A stretch of DNA of 64,000 bases. It comes from Nocardia harenae NBRC 108248 (GTDB lineage: Bacteria > Actinomycetota > Actinomycetes > Mycobacteriales > Mycobacteriaceae). Every line of letters starts with the position of its first letter. Positions within the stretch are counted from its first letter, which is position 1. Of the stretch, positions 52,537 to 60,500 are shown in pieces. Below the pieces are notes generated by a model that was given only the letters and a program-made list of their open reading frames with translations, was not told the DNA's origin and searched no databases. Location: the NCBI RefSeq assembly GCF_001612885.1, contig NZ_BDBH01000002.1, positions 496,016-560,015 of the forward strand. The letters run 5' to 3'. The position numbers and the translations under genes are program-made.

Positions 52537-54096
52537 TTACCCGGTTCGCTCGATGGAGGAGCGCGGCTGCCTGCCCTGACGCCTGCGTTCTCGCACGAGC
52601 GCCAGCTCGACCGGGCCCTGCAGCCGCCCCGGCGCGTCCTCCGGCTCGCCCGGCTCCGCCGTCCCGTACGCGATGGCGTCGAGGTGCGGGAACCAGCGCG
52701 CGATCTCGTCCCGGTACGAGGTCTCCGCCTCCAGCTGGCAGAGCGCGCCGACCGCGGTCAGGACCGCGCGCGCGAACGGCGTCATGGAGACCGGCATGGT
52801 CAGCTGCCGCATGATGTTGGAGAGCCGCGGATTCGTCACCCGCAGCACGTGTTTGCGCAGCCACGGGTTGCTGAGGCGGTAGGTGTCGTGGCGCAGCGGC
52901 TCCATGCAGGACGAGACCACCTTGTAGAGCGCGCCGTCGTCGATCGGCCGGTCCGGCTCGGCGAAGCCGTGCCTGCGCGCGGTGCTGCCGAGATCGTCGG
53001 GGCCGCCACGGAAGAGCGCCTGGGTGTAGTCCTCGGCGAGCGCGTCGAACCCCTCCGGCGGCCAGGGCAGGCAGGCGCCGAAGTCGAGCACGCCGAGCCT
53101 GCCGTCCGGCAGCAGCCGGAAGTTGCCCGGGTGCGGGTCGGTGTAGAGCAGCCCGCTGCGCAGCCAGGTCGAGGCCATGAAGCGGACGAGCAGCATGCCG
53201 ACCCGGTCCCGCTGCTCCCTGCTGCCGCGCTCGACCACCGCCGGAACCGGTGTGCCGTCCAGCCACTCGGTCACCAGCACGTCGCCGCACTGCGCGATCA
53301 CCCGCGGGACGCGGATGTCCGGGTCGTCGGCGTAGGCCGCGGCGAAGGCGCGCTGGCTCTCCGCCTCGGCCGCGAAATCCAGCTCCCGCTCGACGCAGTC
53401 GCAGATCGCCTCGGTCACCCCGAACACGTCGGCGCTGGGCAGGAAGACCTTCGCCACCGTGCTGAGCCGGCGCAGCTGCTTGAGGTCGGCGGCCACCGCG
53501 GCCCGCCCGCCCGGGTACATGAGCTTCACCGCGACCGGCGTGCCGTCCTGCCAGACCCCGCGGTGCACCTGCCCGATCGAGGCCGCGCAGGCCCGCCGGT
53601 CGTCGAATTCCCGGAAGCGCGAACGCCACTCGGGGCCGAGGCTCTCGGCCATGACGGCGCGCACCACCGACGGCAGCATGACCGGGCCGGAGTCCTGCAG
53701 CCGGGAGAGCGCGATCCGGTAGGGCTCGGCGATCTCCGCCGGCAGCGCCAGCTCGTAGATGGCAAGCAGCTGGCCCAGTTTCGCGGCACAGCCCTTCAGC
53801 TCGCCGAGCACCTCGAAGATGTGCTGCGCGGTGCGCAGCCGGATATCCCGGTCGACCTCGTCGGCCGGGCGCCCGATCGCCTTGCGCCCCAGCCCCGCCG
53901 CCTGCCGCCCCGCGTACGCCACCGGAAGTACGGCGATCCGTGCCCCGCGCACCGCCGAGCGCACCGGCAACCGCCCCGCATCCCGGTTCCCGGTGCGGCC
54001 GAAACCCGCCGCCGACCCCGCGCCCCTGCGGAATCGGCGAACCCGCTCACCACCGGCTTCGGAGCCGGGAGTGCTCGTGCCCCCGCGTTCGGTCAT
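52537..54096 (-). CDS. ABC1/UbiB (AarF) family atypical kinase
   Basis: This 519-aa ABC1 kinase carries the hallmark KxGQ motif as AAKLGQLLA, the Ala-rich ATP loop as CAASIGQVH, the nucleotide Lys in VAVKLMYPG, YTDPHPGN and LDFGA. Family members regulate quinone or lipid metabolism by ATPase/kinase activity. The ATG at 54096 is supported by GAGG 6 nt upstream; an ATG 12 nt earlier is possible. The Arg/Gly-rich N-terminal 45 residues look disordered. It precedes the flippase gene on the same strand with a 110-nt gap containing a palindrome. Confidence 0.9.
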   Translation of the reverse strand: MTERGGTSTPGSEAGGERVRRFRRGAGSAAGFGRTGNRDAGRLPVRSAVRGARIAVLPVAYAGRQAAGLGRKAIGRPADEVDRDIRLRTAQHIFEVLGELKGCAAKLGQLLAIYELALPAEIAEPYRIALSRLQDSGPVMLPSVVRAVMAESLGPEWRSRFREFDDRRACAASIGQVHRGVWQDGTPVAVKLMYPGGRAAVAADLKQLRRLSTVAKVFLPSADVFGVTEAICDCVERELDFAAEAESQRAFAAAYADDPDIRVPRVIAQCGDVLVTEWLDGTPVPAVVERGSREQRDRVGMLLVRFMASTWLRSGLLYTDPHPGNFRLLPDGRLGVLDFGACLPWPPEGFDALAEDYTQALFRGGPDDLGSTARRHGFAEPDRPIDDGALYKVVSSCMEPLRHDTYRLSNPWLRKHVLRVTNPRLSNIMRQLTMPVSMTPFARAVLTAVGALCQLEAETSYRDEIARWFPHLDAIAYGTAEPGEPEDAPGRLQGPVELALVRERRRQGRQPRSSIERTG

Positions 54097-54125
54097 GAGC
54101 CACCTCACATTGTGCGATGCTCAGT

Positions 54126-54141
54126 TTCGCACACGTGCGAA
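54126..54141. promoter_or_regulatory. Palindrome TTCGCAC-AC-GTGCGAA between ABC1 kinase and GntR genes
   Basis: Two perfect 7-bp arms with a 2-bp centre lie in the divergent promoter region, 30 nt from the ABC1 start and 67 nt before the GntR start. It is a candidate operator, possibly for the adjacent GntR protein. Confidence 0.5.
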
Positions 54142-54207
54142 CGAACCTCGCAGGCCTTAGACTGTCTGGGACGTGACACGCGCCACAGATGAGAGGTTGT
54201 CGAAGAA

Positions 54208-54981
54208 ATGGGTTCCCAAACGGTTGTCGCCGATGTCGCCGACGAACTGGCGCGGCGGGTGGCAGCGGGGGAATACCGCCCGGGGGAGCTCATGCCCTCG
54301 GTGCGGCAGGTGGCCGAGGAGTTCTCGATGAACCGGGCAACTGCCCAGCTCACCCTCGGCCGGCTGGAGTCCTACGGCTTCGTCGAGGCCCGCCGCGGCA
54401 AGGGGTTCACCATTCGCGACGTGCGCGAGGCCGGCGGCCTCGACGTCTACCGGCACCTCTTCCGCTTCTCCGTGCCGATGCCCGAGGTCGCGGTGGAGAT
54501 GTTCCACGACATCGTCGAGGTGGAGCGCGGCATCGTGATGGACGCGCTGCTCGCCTACACCGGCTGCGCCGACCGGCTGGACCCGGCCGAGCTCAAGGCC
54601 ACCGTGGACGAGCTGGAATCGCTGGCCAGGCAGGACGAGCCGGACCACCACCGGATCCTCGCGCTGGAGGTCGGGCTGGTGCGCAGGCTGCTCTCCGCGC
54701 TCGGCTCCAGCATGCAGCGCGCCATCCTGAACTCCATCGGCGAGATGGTGCTCGAGGTGCCGCTCGCGGTGCAGGCCTACTTCGCCGGCGCCGCCGACCT
54801 GCACGTGCTGGTCTGGCGCGCGCTGCTCGCGGTCTGGGATTCCGGCTCGGAGCCCTCCGAGGCGCAGCTCGCGCTCTTCGAGGATCTCTTCGGGATGTAC
54901 CACGACAAGGTGGTCACCCGCTTCGAGGAGCTGCTGCTCGGCCCCGCCGAGGAGGACGCGCCCCGGGCGGCGACCGCCTGA
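54208..54981 (+). CDS. GntR family transcriptional regulator (FadR-like)
   Basis: This 257-aa regulator has an N-terminal winged helix (residues 7-70: VVADVADELARRVAAGEYRP, LMPSVRQVAEEFSMNRATAQ, LGRLESYGFVEARRGKGFTI) and an all-helical effector domain (90-240, MPEVAVEMFHDIVEVERGIV, HRILALEVGLVRRLLSALG). The layout fits the FCD/FadR-like GntR group that sense acyl-CoA or carboxylates. GAAGAA precedes the ATG. The flanking palindrome at 54126 may be its own site. Adjacent lipid genes make a fatty-acid-related role plausible, but that is inference. Confidence 0.87.
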   Translation: MGSQTVVADVADELARRVAAGEYRPGELMPSVRQVAEEFSMNRATAQLTLGRLESYGFVEARRGKGFTIRDVREAGGLDVYRHLFRFSVPMPEVAVEMFHDIVEVERGIVMDALLAYTGCADRLDPAELKATVDELESLARQDEPDHHRILALEVGLVRRLLSALGSSMQRAILNSIGEMVLEVPLAVQAYFAGAADLHVLVWRALLAVWDSGSEPSEAQLALFEDLFGMYHDKVVTRFEELLLGPAEEDAPRAATA

Positions 54982-55026
54982 TCCCGGGGCGCCTCGCGCC
55001 CGCCGACTACACAGCGCGCACTCCTG

Positions 55027-56145
55027 TCAGCTGTTCAGCTTGGTGAGCCGGTCGCAGGCCTCCACGTACTCCTGGATCAGCCGGTTCACCGCGTCGGCGG
55101 AGCGCTCGACCTTGTTGAGCTGGCCGACCACCTGACCCACCGGGTTGAAGTTCACGTCCTTCGCCGCCTCCGGGTAGCGGTGCCCCCGCTTCACGCCGTC
55201 CAGCGCGACCATCATCTGCAGCGGCATGGGCAGCGGGTCGGGGGTGTCGGCCTGCTCCCACGCCTCGGTCCAGTCGTTCTTGAGCATCCGGGCCGGCTTG
55301 CCGGTCCAGGCCCGCGAGCGCACGGTGTCGTGGCTGGTGGCCTCGAGGTAGCTCTGCATCTGCGCGGGCGGCACATTGGCCTCCTCGACGGTCAGCCAGA
55401 TCGAGCCGGTCCACGCCCCCGCGGCGCCCATCGCCATGGCCGCGGCCACCTGGCGGCCGTTGCCGATGCCGCCCGCGGCCAGCACCGGCAGCTCGCCGAC
55501 GGCGTCGATCACCTGCGGCCACAGCACCAGCGAGGAGACCTCGCCGCAGTGCCCGCCGCCCTCGGTGCCCTGGCAGACCACGAAGTCCAGCCCGGCGTTC
55601 TTGTGGTTCAGCGCGTGCTTGACCGAGCCGCAGAGCGCGCCGATCAGCCGGCCCGAGCTCTGCACCTGCTCGATCACGTCGGCGGGCGGGGTGCCGAGCG
55701 CGTTCGCCACCAGCTTGGCCTTGGGGTGCTGCAGGATCACCTCGACCTGCGGCCCCGCGGTGGTCGCGGTCCAGCCGAGCAGCTGCGCGTGCTGCTCGCC
55801 CTCGGGCAGCGCGGGCACGCCGTGGTCGGCGAGCAGTTTCTCCGCGAAATCGCGGTGCCCCTGCGGAACCATCTGCGCCAGCTGGGCTTCCAGCTCCTCG
55901 GGGCTCAGCCCCTCGATGCCCTTGCCCTCGTACTTGGACGGGATCACCAGGTCGACGCCGTAGACGCCGTTGACGTGCTCGTCCAGCCAGGCCAGCTCGA
56001 CCTCCAGCTGCTCGGCGGTGAAGCCGACCGCGCCGAGCACACCGAGGCCACCGGCATTGCTCACGGCGGCGGCGACGTCGCGGCAGTGCGTGAAGGCGAA
56101 GATCGGGAACTCGATTCCCAGCCGATCACAGATCTCGGTGCGCAT
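55027..56145 (-). CDS. Nitronate monooxygenase family oxidoreductase, Rv1533-like
   Basis: This 372-aa FMN TIM-barrel enzyme begins MRTEICDRLGIEFPIFAFTH, has AVSNAGGLGVLGAVGFT, VYGVDLVIPSKYEG, CQGTEGGGHCGEVSSLVLWPQ with the conserved GGH, PVLAAGGIGNGRQ and MGAAGAWTGSIWL. From memory it closely resembles M. tuberculosis Rv1533. The ATG at 56145 gives the canonical N-terminus; 23 further codons upstream lack homology. A KstR-type box lies about 100 nt upstream, so sterol-linked repression is likely; the reaction is unknown. Confidence 0.88.
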   Translation of the reverse strand: MRTEICDRLGIEFPIFAFTHCRDVAAAVSNAGGLGVLGAVGFTAEQLEVELAWLDEHVNGVYGVDLVIPSKYEGKGIEGLSPEELEAQLAQMVPQGHRDFAEKLLADHGVPALPEGEQHAQLLGWTATTAGPQVEVILQHPKAKLVANALGTPPADVIEQVQSSGRLIGALCGSVKHALNHKNAGLDFVVCQGTEGGGHCGEVSSLVLWPQVIDAVGELPVLAAGGIGNGRQVAAAMAMGAAGAWTGSIWLTVEEANVPPAQMQSYLEATSHDTVRSRAWTGKPARMLKNDWTEAWEQADTPDPLPMPLQMMVALDGVKRGHRYPEAAKDVNFNPVGQVVGQLNKVERSADAVNRLIQEYVEACDRLTKLNS

Positions 56146-56241
56146 GGCCTGCTCGTCTCCCTGTAGCACTCGTGAAACGGGTTGCAAAAATCTCGGCGGC
56201 CCCGCCGCGCGCACAGGCGCGTTCGAGGCTCCCGGGTCGAA

Positions 56242-56255
56242 TGTAACACGTTCTA
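56242..56255 (-). promoter_or_regulatory. KstR-like operator 1 (TGTAACACGTTCTA)
   Basis: The sequence fits the KstR consensus TnnAACnnGTTnnA at every fixed position. It lies 97-110 nt upstream of the Rv1533-like NMO start. With its flanks (AGTTTTGC) it is nearly identical to the box at 60432. Confidence 0.7.
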
Positions 56256-56275
56256 GTTTTGCCGTACAGGGATGC

Positions 56276-57619
56276 TCAGGCGGTGGCGTGCTCCAGCTCT
56301 TTCAGGGCGTTCTCCAGGTGGTCGAGCATGCGCTCCAGGTCGGGCACCGTGCGACGGCAGGCGACCAGCCCGAAGTCCAGGTTGTCGCCGGTGCCCGCCA
56401 GCGTGATGTTCATGGCCTGGCCGTCGAACGGAATGGAGAGCGGGTAGGCCGCGTCCAGCCGGGCGCCGTTCCAGTACAGCGGCTTCCTGGTGCCGGGCAC
56501 ATTGGAGATCACCAGGTTGAACGGCGGGCTGGTCCACGGGATGAGGCCGGGCACCAGCGTCACCGCGAGCGGGCTGAGCATGAGCGCCGAGACCGCCATG
56601 GCCTGGACGGCGGAGAGCGAGTCGTAGGCCGCCTTGCTGGCCCGCATCGACTCCGAGATCACCTGCAACCGCTGCACCGGGTCGGTCCGGTCGGTGCCGA
56701 GGTTGCAGAGCATGGCGCCGACCTTCACGCCATCGGTGTCGGCCTCGCCGGGCGCGCGCAGCGACATCGGCACCATGGCGATCAGCGGCTTGTCCGGCAG
56801 CGCGTCGTGGTCGAGCAGGTAGGAGCGCACCGCGCCGGCCGACATGGCGAGCACCACGTCGTTCATGGTGGCGCCGGTCGCCTTGCGCACCTGCTGTAGC
56901 CGCTCCAGCGGCCAGGAGCGCGCCGCGGTCTGCCGCGCGCCGCCGATCGGCACGTTGAACAGCGTGCGCGGCGCGTCGAAGGGCATCGCCACCTGCTGCT
57001 TCAGCACGGTCTTCCCGACCAGCTTGGCCAGCGTCGGCCCGGCCGCCATCGAGACCAGCTCGCGCGCGCCGCCGAGCAAGCTGCCCTTTGCGCTCTCGGC
57101 CTTCTCCCGGCGCGGCAGGTTCCACGGCACATTGCCCGGCTCGGCCGGTTCCGGCGAGAGGGTGCGCTGCAGCAGCCGCTGCGCGGTCACCCCGTCGATC
57201 AGCGCGTGGTGCATCTTCGAGTACATGGCGAAGCGGCCGTCGGCCAGCCCCTCGATCAGGTGGAACTCCCAGAGCGGGCGATGCCGGTCCAGCAGCGCGC
57301 CGTGCAGCCCGGAGACCAGGTCGAGCAGCTGCTCCGGGCCGCCGGGCGTCGGTAGCCCGACCCGCCGGACGTGGTAGCTCAGGTCCGCGTGGTCGTCGTA
57401 GGTCCAGGCCGCGCGCGGGGCGCCGAAGATGGTCGCCGGACGTTTGCGGAAGCGCGGCTGCACCTCGTCGCAGTCGAGCAGGTGGTCGTGGATGGTCTGC
57501 GCGAACTCGCGCCCGATCCCCTCCGGTGGCTCGAAGATCTGCACCGACCCGACATGCATGGGTTGCTCGCGGGATTCGGCCAGCAGGAAAACGGCGTCGA
57601 TCGGTGCGATCAGTTCCAT
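56276..57619 (-). CDS. Wax ester synthase/diacylglycerol acyltransferase (WS/DGAT)
   Basis: This is a 447-aa acyltransferase of the actinobacterial WS/DGAT (Tgs) family, which makes triacylglycerol and wax esters from acyl-CoA. The catalytic HHxxxDG is MHHALIDG (His137, His138, Asp142). The N-terminal PIDAVFLLAESREQPMHVG, the RPLWEFHLIEGL segment, NDVVLAMSAGAVRSYL and the C-terminal NLVISNVPG, all conserved in the family, are present. The ATG at 57619 is the first start. It follows the methyltransferase gene by 88 nt on the same strand and may belong to its operon. Confidence 0.93.
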   Translation of the reverse strand: MELIAPIDAVFLLAESREQPMHVGSVQIFEPPEGIGREFAQTIHDHLLDCDEVQPRFRKRPATIFGAPRAAWTYDDHADLSYHVRRVGLPTPGGPEQLLDLVSGLHGALLDRHRPLWEFHLIEGLADGRFAMYSKMHHALIDGVTAQRLLQRTLSPEPAEPGNVPWNLPRREKAESAKGSLLGGARELVSMAAGPTLAKLVGKTVLKQQVAMPFDAPRTLFNVPIGGARQTAARSWPLERLQQVRKATGATMNDVVLAMSAGAVRSYLLDHDALPDKPLIAMVPMSLRAPGEADTDGVKVGAMLCNLGTDRTDPVQRLQVISESMRASKAAYDSLSAVQAMAVSALMLSPLAVTLVPGLIPWTSPPFNLVISNVPGTRKPLYWNGARLDAAYPLSIPFDGQAMNITLAGTGDNLDFGLVACRRTVPDLERMLDHLENALKELEHATA

Positions 57620-57707
57620 GCGTAGGCCCTTCGAACAGTGGTGGTGTGCACGAGGCGTGCGCCCACTGTGGTGGATATCACGTGCTCGGATCGGATACCC
57701 GTCCGGG

Positions 57708-58340
57708 TCACCGGAACACGTCGGGCCGATGCCGCTCGGCCAGAACGATCGCCTGCCGGAACCGCTCCTTCGGGTACGGCTCCCGGAGCAGCCAGGCGGT
57801 CGCGGTCAACCCGGCGGCGGCGAGCAGCTCGGCGAGCCGGTCCGGCGCCCAGCGGTAGGCGCGGATCACCCGGTGGTCGAAGGGGGCCGGTTGCGCCCCC
57901 GGCTCTTCGGCGAAGAAGCCGAGCAGCAGTTTTCCGCCGGGCGCGAGCGCGCGGGCGAACTCGGCGAACACGCTCGGCAGCCGCTCGGGCGGGATGTGGA
58001 TGAACGAGTACCAGGAGACGATCCCGCCGAGCGTGCCGTCCCCGTGCGGCAGCGCGCTCAGATCGCCCAGGTCGAAGCGGAGATCCGGGTACGCGGACCG
58101 GGCGGTTTCGATCAATCGCTCGGAGAGGTCGAGCCCGCTGATCGCGAGCCCGAGGTCGCGCAGGTGCGCGGTGATCCGGCCGGGGCCGCAGCCCGCGTCC
58201 AGCACCGGGCCGCGCACCTGCTCGGCGAAGGCGGTGAAGAGGGCGCGGCCGTACGGGTCGGTGGCGACCTGGTCGCGGGTGACGTCGGTGTAGAGCTCGG
58301 CCACCGCGTCGTAGGCTGCGGCGACGGCTTCGTCGGGCAT
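57708..58340 (-). CDS. Class I SAM-dependent methyltransferase
   Basis: This 210-aa methyltransferase has motif I VLDAGCGPGRIT (about residues 46-57), the acidic GLDLSERLIETAR, FDLGDLSALPHGDGTLGGIVSWYSFIH as motif II region (given in parts) and LAPGGKLLLGFF as motif III. GGAGGAACCC precedes the ATG at 58340. The gene follows the FAD oxidoreductase by 13 nt in an operon with DUF1295. The substrate is unknown; the operon suggests a lipid or steroid-like acceptor. Confidence 0.88.
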   Translation of the reverse strand: MPDEAVAAAYDAVAELYTDVTRDQVATDPYGRALFTAFAEQVRGPVLDAGCGPGRITAHLRDLGLAISGLDLSERLIETARSAYPDLRFDLGDLSALPHGDGTLGGIVSWYSFIHIPPERLPSVFAEFARALAPGGKLLLGFFAEEPGAQPAPFDHRVIRAYRWAPDRLAELLAAAGLTATAWLLREPYPKERFRQAIVLAERHRPDVFR

Positions 58341-58353
58341 GGGTTCCTCCGGA

Positions 58354-59487
58354 TCAATCCAGCGGCGCGTTGGCGCGGACCCCGCGATAGATACCCCATC
58401 GCACGATCCACGGTCGCAGCACCCGGTCGAGCGACCAGCCGGGGAAGTGGAACGGCCGCCCGTTCGGTGCGAAGACGTCGAGGCCATCGGGCTGCGGGCC
58501 GAGCACCGAGCCCCAGCGCCGTCGGGGTGGGCGGTAGCTCCGCAGTTCGCGGCCCGCGATCTCGGCGCGGATATTGCGGGCGAGCAGCCCGTCGGCCCGA
58601 TTGCGGGCGGAGCCGCGCAGCGGGTCGGTGGCGGCGACGTCGCCGATGGCGAAGACGCCGGGGTGGCCGGGGACGCGCAGTTCCGGTGTGGTGCGGACGA
58701 ATCCGTGCTCGTCGAGCAGGGTGGCGGGGAGCCAGCCGGTGTTCGGGGTGGTGCGGCCGACGGTCCAGAGCACCGCGTCCGCGGTGCTGTCGGGCTGGCC
58801 GGTCTGCCAGCGCACGGGAGCGGTGGTGATGGCGTCGGCGGGTTCGTCCGCGCGGTGGCCGGGGTGCAGCTCCACCCCGAGCGCGGTGAGGGTGTGGCGC
58901 AGCCGGTCCCAGATGCGCGGGTGGTGCGCGGTGAGTGCCCGGTCGCGCGGGAAGTAGAGCGCGATCCGCTTCTCCGGCCAGGTGCGGGCCAGGTTGGCGG
59001 CGGTGCCGACCGCGGCGGCGCCGCCGCCGACCACCGCGATCCTGCGTGCCGCGCGCAGTTGCTCGTGGGCCGCCCGGAGCTGCTGCGCCACCTCGGTATC
59101 CGAGCGCAGCTCCGGTACCCGCCAGAAGCCGTTGCGCACACCGGTGCTGATCACCAGGATGTCGTACGGCTCCTGCTTTCCGGCCCCATCGGCATCCCGG
59201 AGCGTCACGGTTCGCGCCGCCAGATCGGCGCCGGTCAGCGTGCCATGCACCGTGCGCACCCGGTCCAGCCCGCGGAACCGGTCGAACGGAATCCAGTAGT
59301 CGCGCGCCCACTCCCGCGGCCGGGTGAGCCGGAAGCCCAGCTCCTGCCCGCTCACCAGCCCCGGCGCCGCCGAGACGCCGACCACCTCGAAGTGCCGGGC
59401 CAGCCGGATGGCGGTGAGCACGCCGCTGTCCCCGAGCCCGGCGATCAGCACCCGGCGCCCGGCGCGTGCGCCGCCCGTTTCGGTCAC
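58354..59487 (-). CDS. NAD(P)/FAD-dependent oxidoreductase (NDH-2/FerR-like)
   Basis: This 377-aa flavoprotein has an N-terminal FAD motif (VLIAGLGDSGVLTAIRLA, with the last Gly of GxGxxG changed to V), an NAD(P) motif (IAVVGGGAAAVGTAANLA, about residues 142-159), TAYYFP-like strands, and the C-terminal FAD-contact HPGVFAIGDVAATDP. It belongs to the pyridine-nucleotide-disulfide family without the redox CxxxxC, like NDH-2 or AIF-type enzymes. The GTG at 59487 starts 2 nt after the DUF1295 stop, so the two are translationally coupled. Confidence 0.87.
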   Translation of the reverse strand: MTETGGARAGRRVLIAGLGDSGVLTAIRLARHFEVVGVSAAPGLVSGQELGFRLTRPREWARDYWIPFDRFRGLDRVRTVHGTLTGADLAARTVTLRDADGAGKQEPYDILVISTGVRNGFWRVPELRSDTEVAQQLRAAHEQLRAARRIAVVGGGAAAVGTAANLARTWPEKRIALYFPRDRALTAHHPRIWDRLRHTLTALGVELHPGHRADEPADAITTAPVRWQTGQPDSTADAVLWTVGRTTPNTGWLPATLLDEHGFVRTTPELRVPGHPGVFAIGDVAATDPLRGSARNRADGLLARNIRAEIAGRELRSYRPPRRRWGSVLGPQPDGLDVFAPNGRPFHFPGWSLDRVLRPWIVRWGIYRGVRANAPLD

Positions 59488-59489
59488 CG

Positions 59490-60377
59490 TCAGCCCCGGC
59501 GCGGCGGCCGTGGCACGAAGCGCGGAACCCGCTCCACCACCGCGCCGTACTCCGGCCTGCGCTCCAGGCTGCGCTGCTCCATCATCGGAATGCTCGCGCC
59601 GAGGAACATGGCCAGCATGGCCGCGGCCCCGAGCCAGAGCCACCAGAACTGGCTCGGCGCCGCCGCGATCCCGAAGAGCGCCATCGCCACCCAGAACCCG
59701 AACTCGCCGAAGTAGTTCGGATGCCGCGACCACCCCCACAGCCCGCGATCCATGACGTCGCCCGGCTGCCTATCCCGGGCGAACCGCCGCAGCTGGGTGT
59801 CGGCCGCCAGCTCCAGCCACACCGCCGCCAGCCCGACCACCACGGCCGCCCCGGTGAGCCAGGCCAGATCGTCCCCGTTCGCGGTGACCGCCACGTACAC
59901 CGGCAGCATTCCGGCGAAGACGATCACCGTGGGAATCAGGTGGATGGGGAAGAGATCGGCGAGGAACTCCCCGCGCCCCGCCCGCTCCCGCAGCTGCGGG
60001 TAGCGCCAGTCCTCGTGCCGGAGCCCCGGGAACGAGAGCACCCAGTTCGCCGTCAGCCGCACCGCCCACACGACCACCACCAGCGCGATCAGCGCGCACC
60101 GCACGGTGTCGGCCCCCGGCGTCTCCAGCCACCAGTAGAGCAGCAGCAGTGGCGGGATGACCGACCAGTACGGGTCGTAGCAGCTGGAATTTCCGACGGC
60201 GCGGCTGCAGGCGAAGATCACCAGGGTGGCCAGGATGTCCGCGATGAGCGTGTCCAGCCAGAGCATGCCGGTGTCCGGCCCGGCCACCAGCCAGGCCGCC
60301 GCCACCGCGACGGCGAGCACATAGGCCCCGGTCACCACGGCGAGCGAGCGCGCCCTGCTCGTTCGGATGGACTCCAT
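59490..60377 (-). CDS. DUF1295 membrane protein (steroid 5-alpha-reductase-like fold)
   Basis: This is a 295-aa integral membrane protein of the DUF1295 family, related to steroid 5-alpha-reductases and isoprenylcysteine methyltransferases. About seven helices are visible (LAVVTGAYVLAVAVAAAWLV, DILATLVIFACSR, CALIALVVVVWAVRLTANWV and others). The cofactor-binding signature DRGLWGWSRHPNYFGEFGFW near residues 215-235 is diagnostic. GGGAGG precedes the ATG at 60377. It is the first gene of an operon with a flavoprotein and a methyltransferase, and a KstR-type box lies 55 nt upstream. NADPH-linked reduction of a lipid or steroid is a reasonable inference. Confidence 0.88.
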   Translation of the reverse strand: MESIRTSRARSLAVVTGAYVLAVAVAAAWLVAGPDTGMLWLDTLIADILATLVIFACSRAVGNSSCYDPYWSVIPPLLLLYWWLETPGADTVRCALIALVVVVWAVRLTANWVLSFPGLRHEDWRYPQLRERAGRGEFLADLFPIHLIPTVIVFAGMLPVYVAVTANGDDLAWLTGAAVVVGLAAVWLELAADTQLRRFARDRQPGDVMDRGLWGWSRHPNYFGEFGFWVAMALFGIAAAPSQFWWLWLGAAAMLAMFLGASIPMMEQRSLERRPEYGAVVERVPRFVPRPPRRG

Positions 60378-60431
60378 TCCGGCCTCCCGCAGCGCCGTGC
60401 CGGGTCGGCGGTGAACCGGCTGGAGCGGAAA

Positions 60432-60445
60432 TGTAACACGTTTCA
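60432..60445. promoter_or_regulatory. KstR-like operator 2 (TGTAACACGTTTCA)
   Basis: It matches TnnAACnnGTTnnA exactly and shares flanks with the box at 56242 (ATGTAACACGTT--AGTT-TGC). It lies between the divergent DUF1295 operon (55 nt away) and the SDR gene (56 nt away), so it may affect both. Confidence 0.7.
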
Positions 60446-60462
60446 GTTCTGCTGGCCGGTGT

Positions 60463-60493
60463 TTGCGTTCGAGCGCGCTCGAATCCGTAGCGT
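60463..60493 (+). promoter_or_regulatory. MerR-type promoter of the SDR-MerR operon
   Basis: TTGCGT (60463-60468) and TAGCGT (60488-60493) are separated by 19 bp, and the spacer carries the perfect 16-bp palindrome TTCGAGCGCGCTCGAA (60468-60483). The -10 ends 7 nt before the SDR ATG, so the transcript would be leaderless. This is the classic layout activated by MerR-family proteins, and a MerR gene is the second gene of the operon. Confidence 0.75.
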
Positions 60494-60500
60494 CGCCGCC

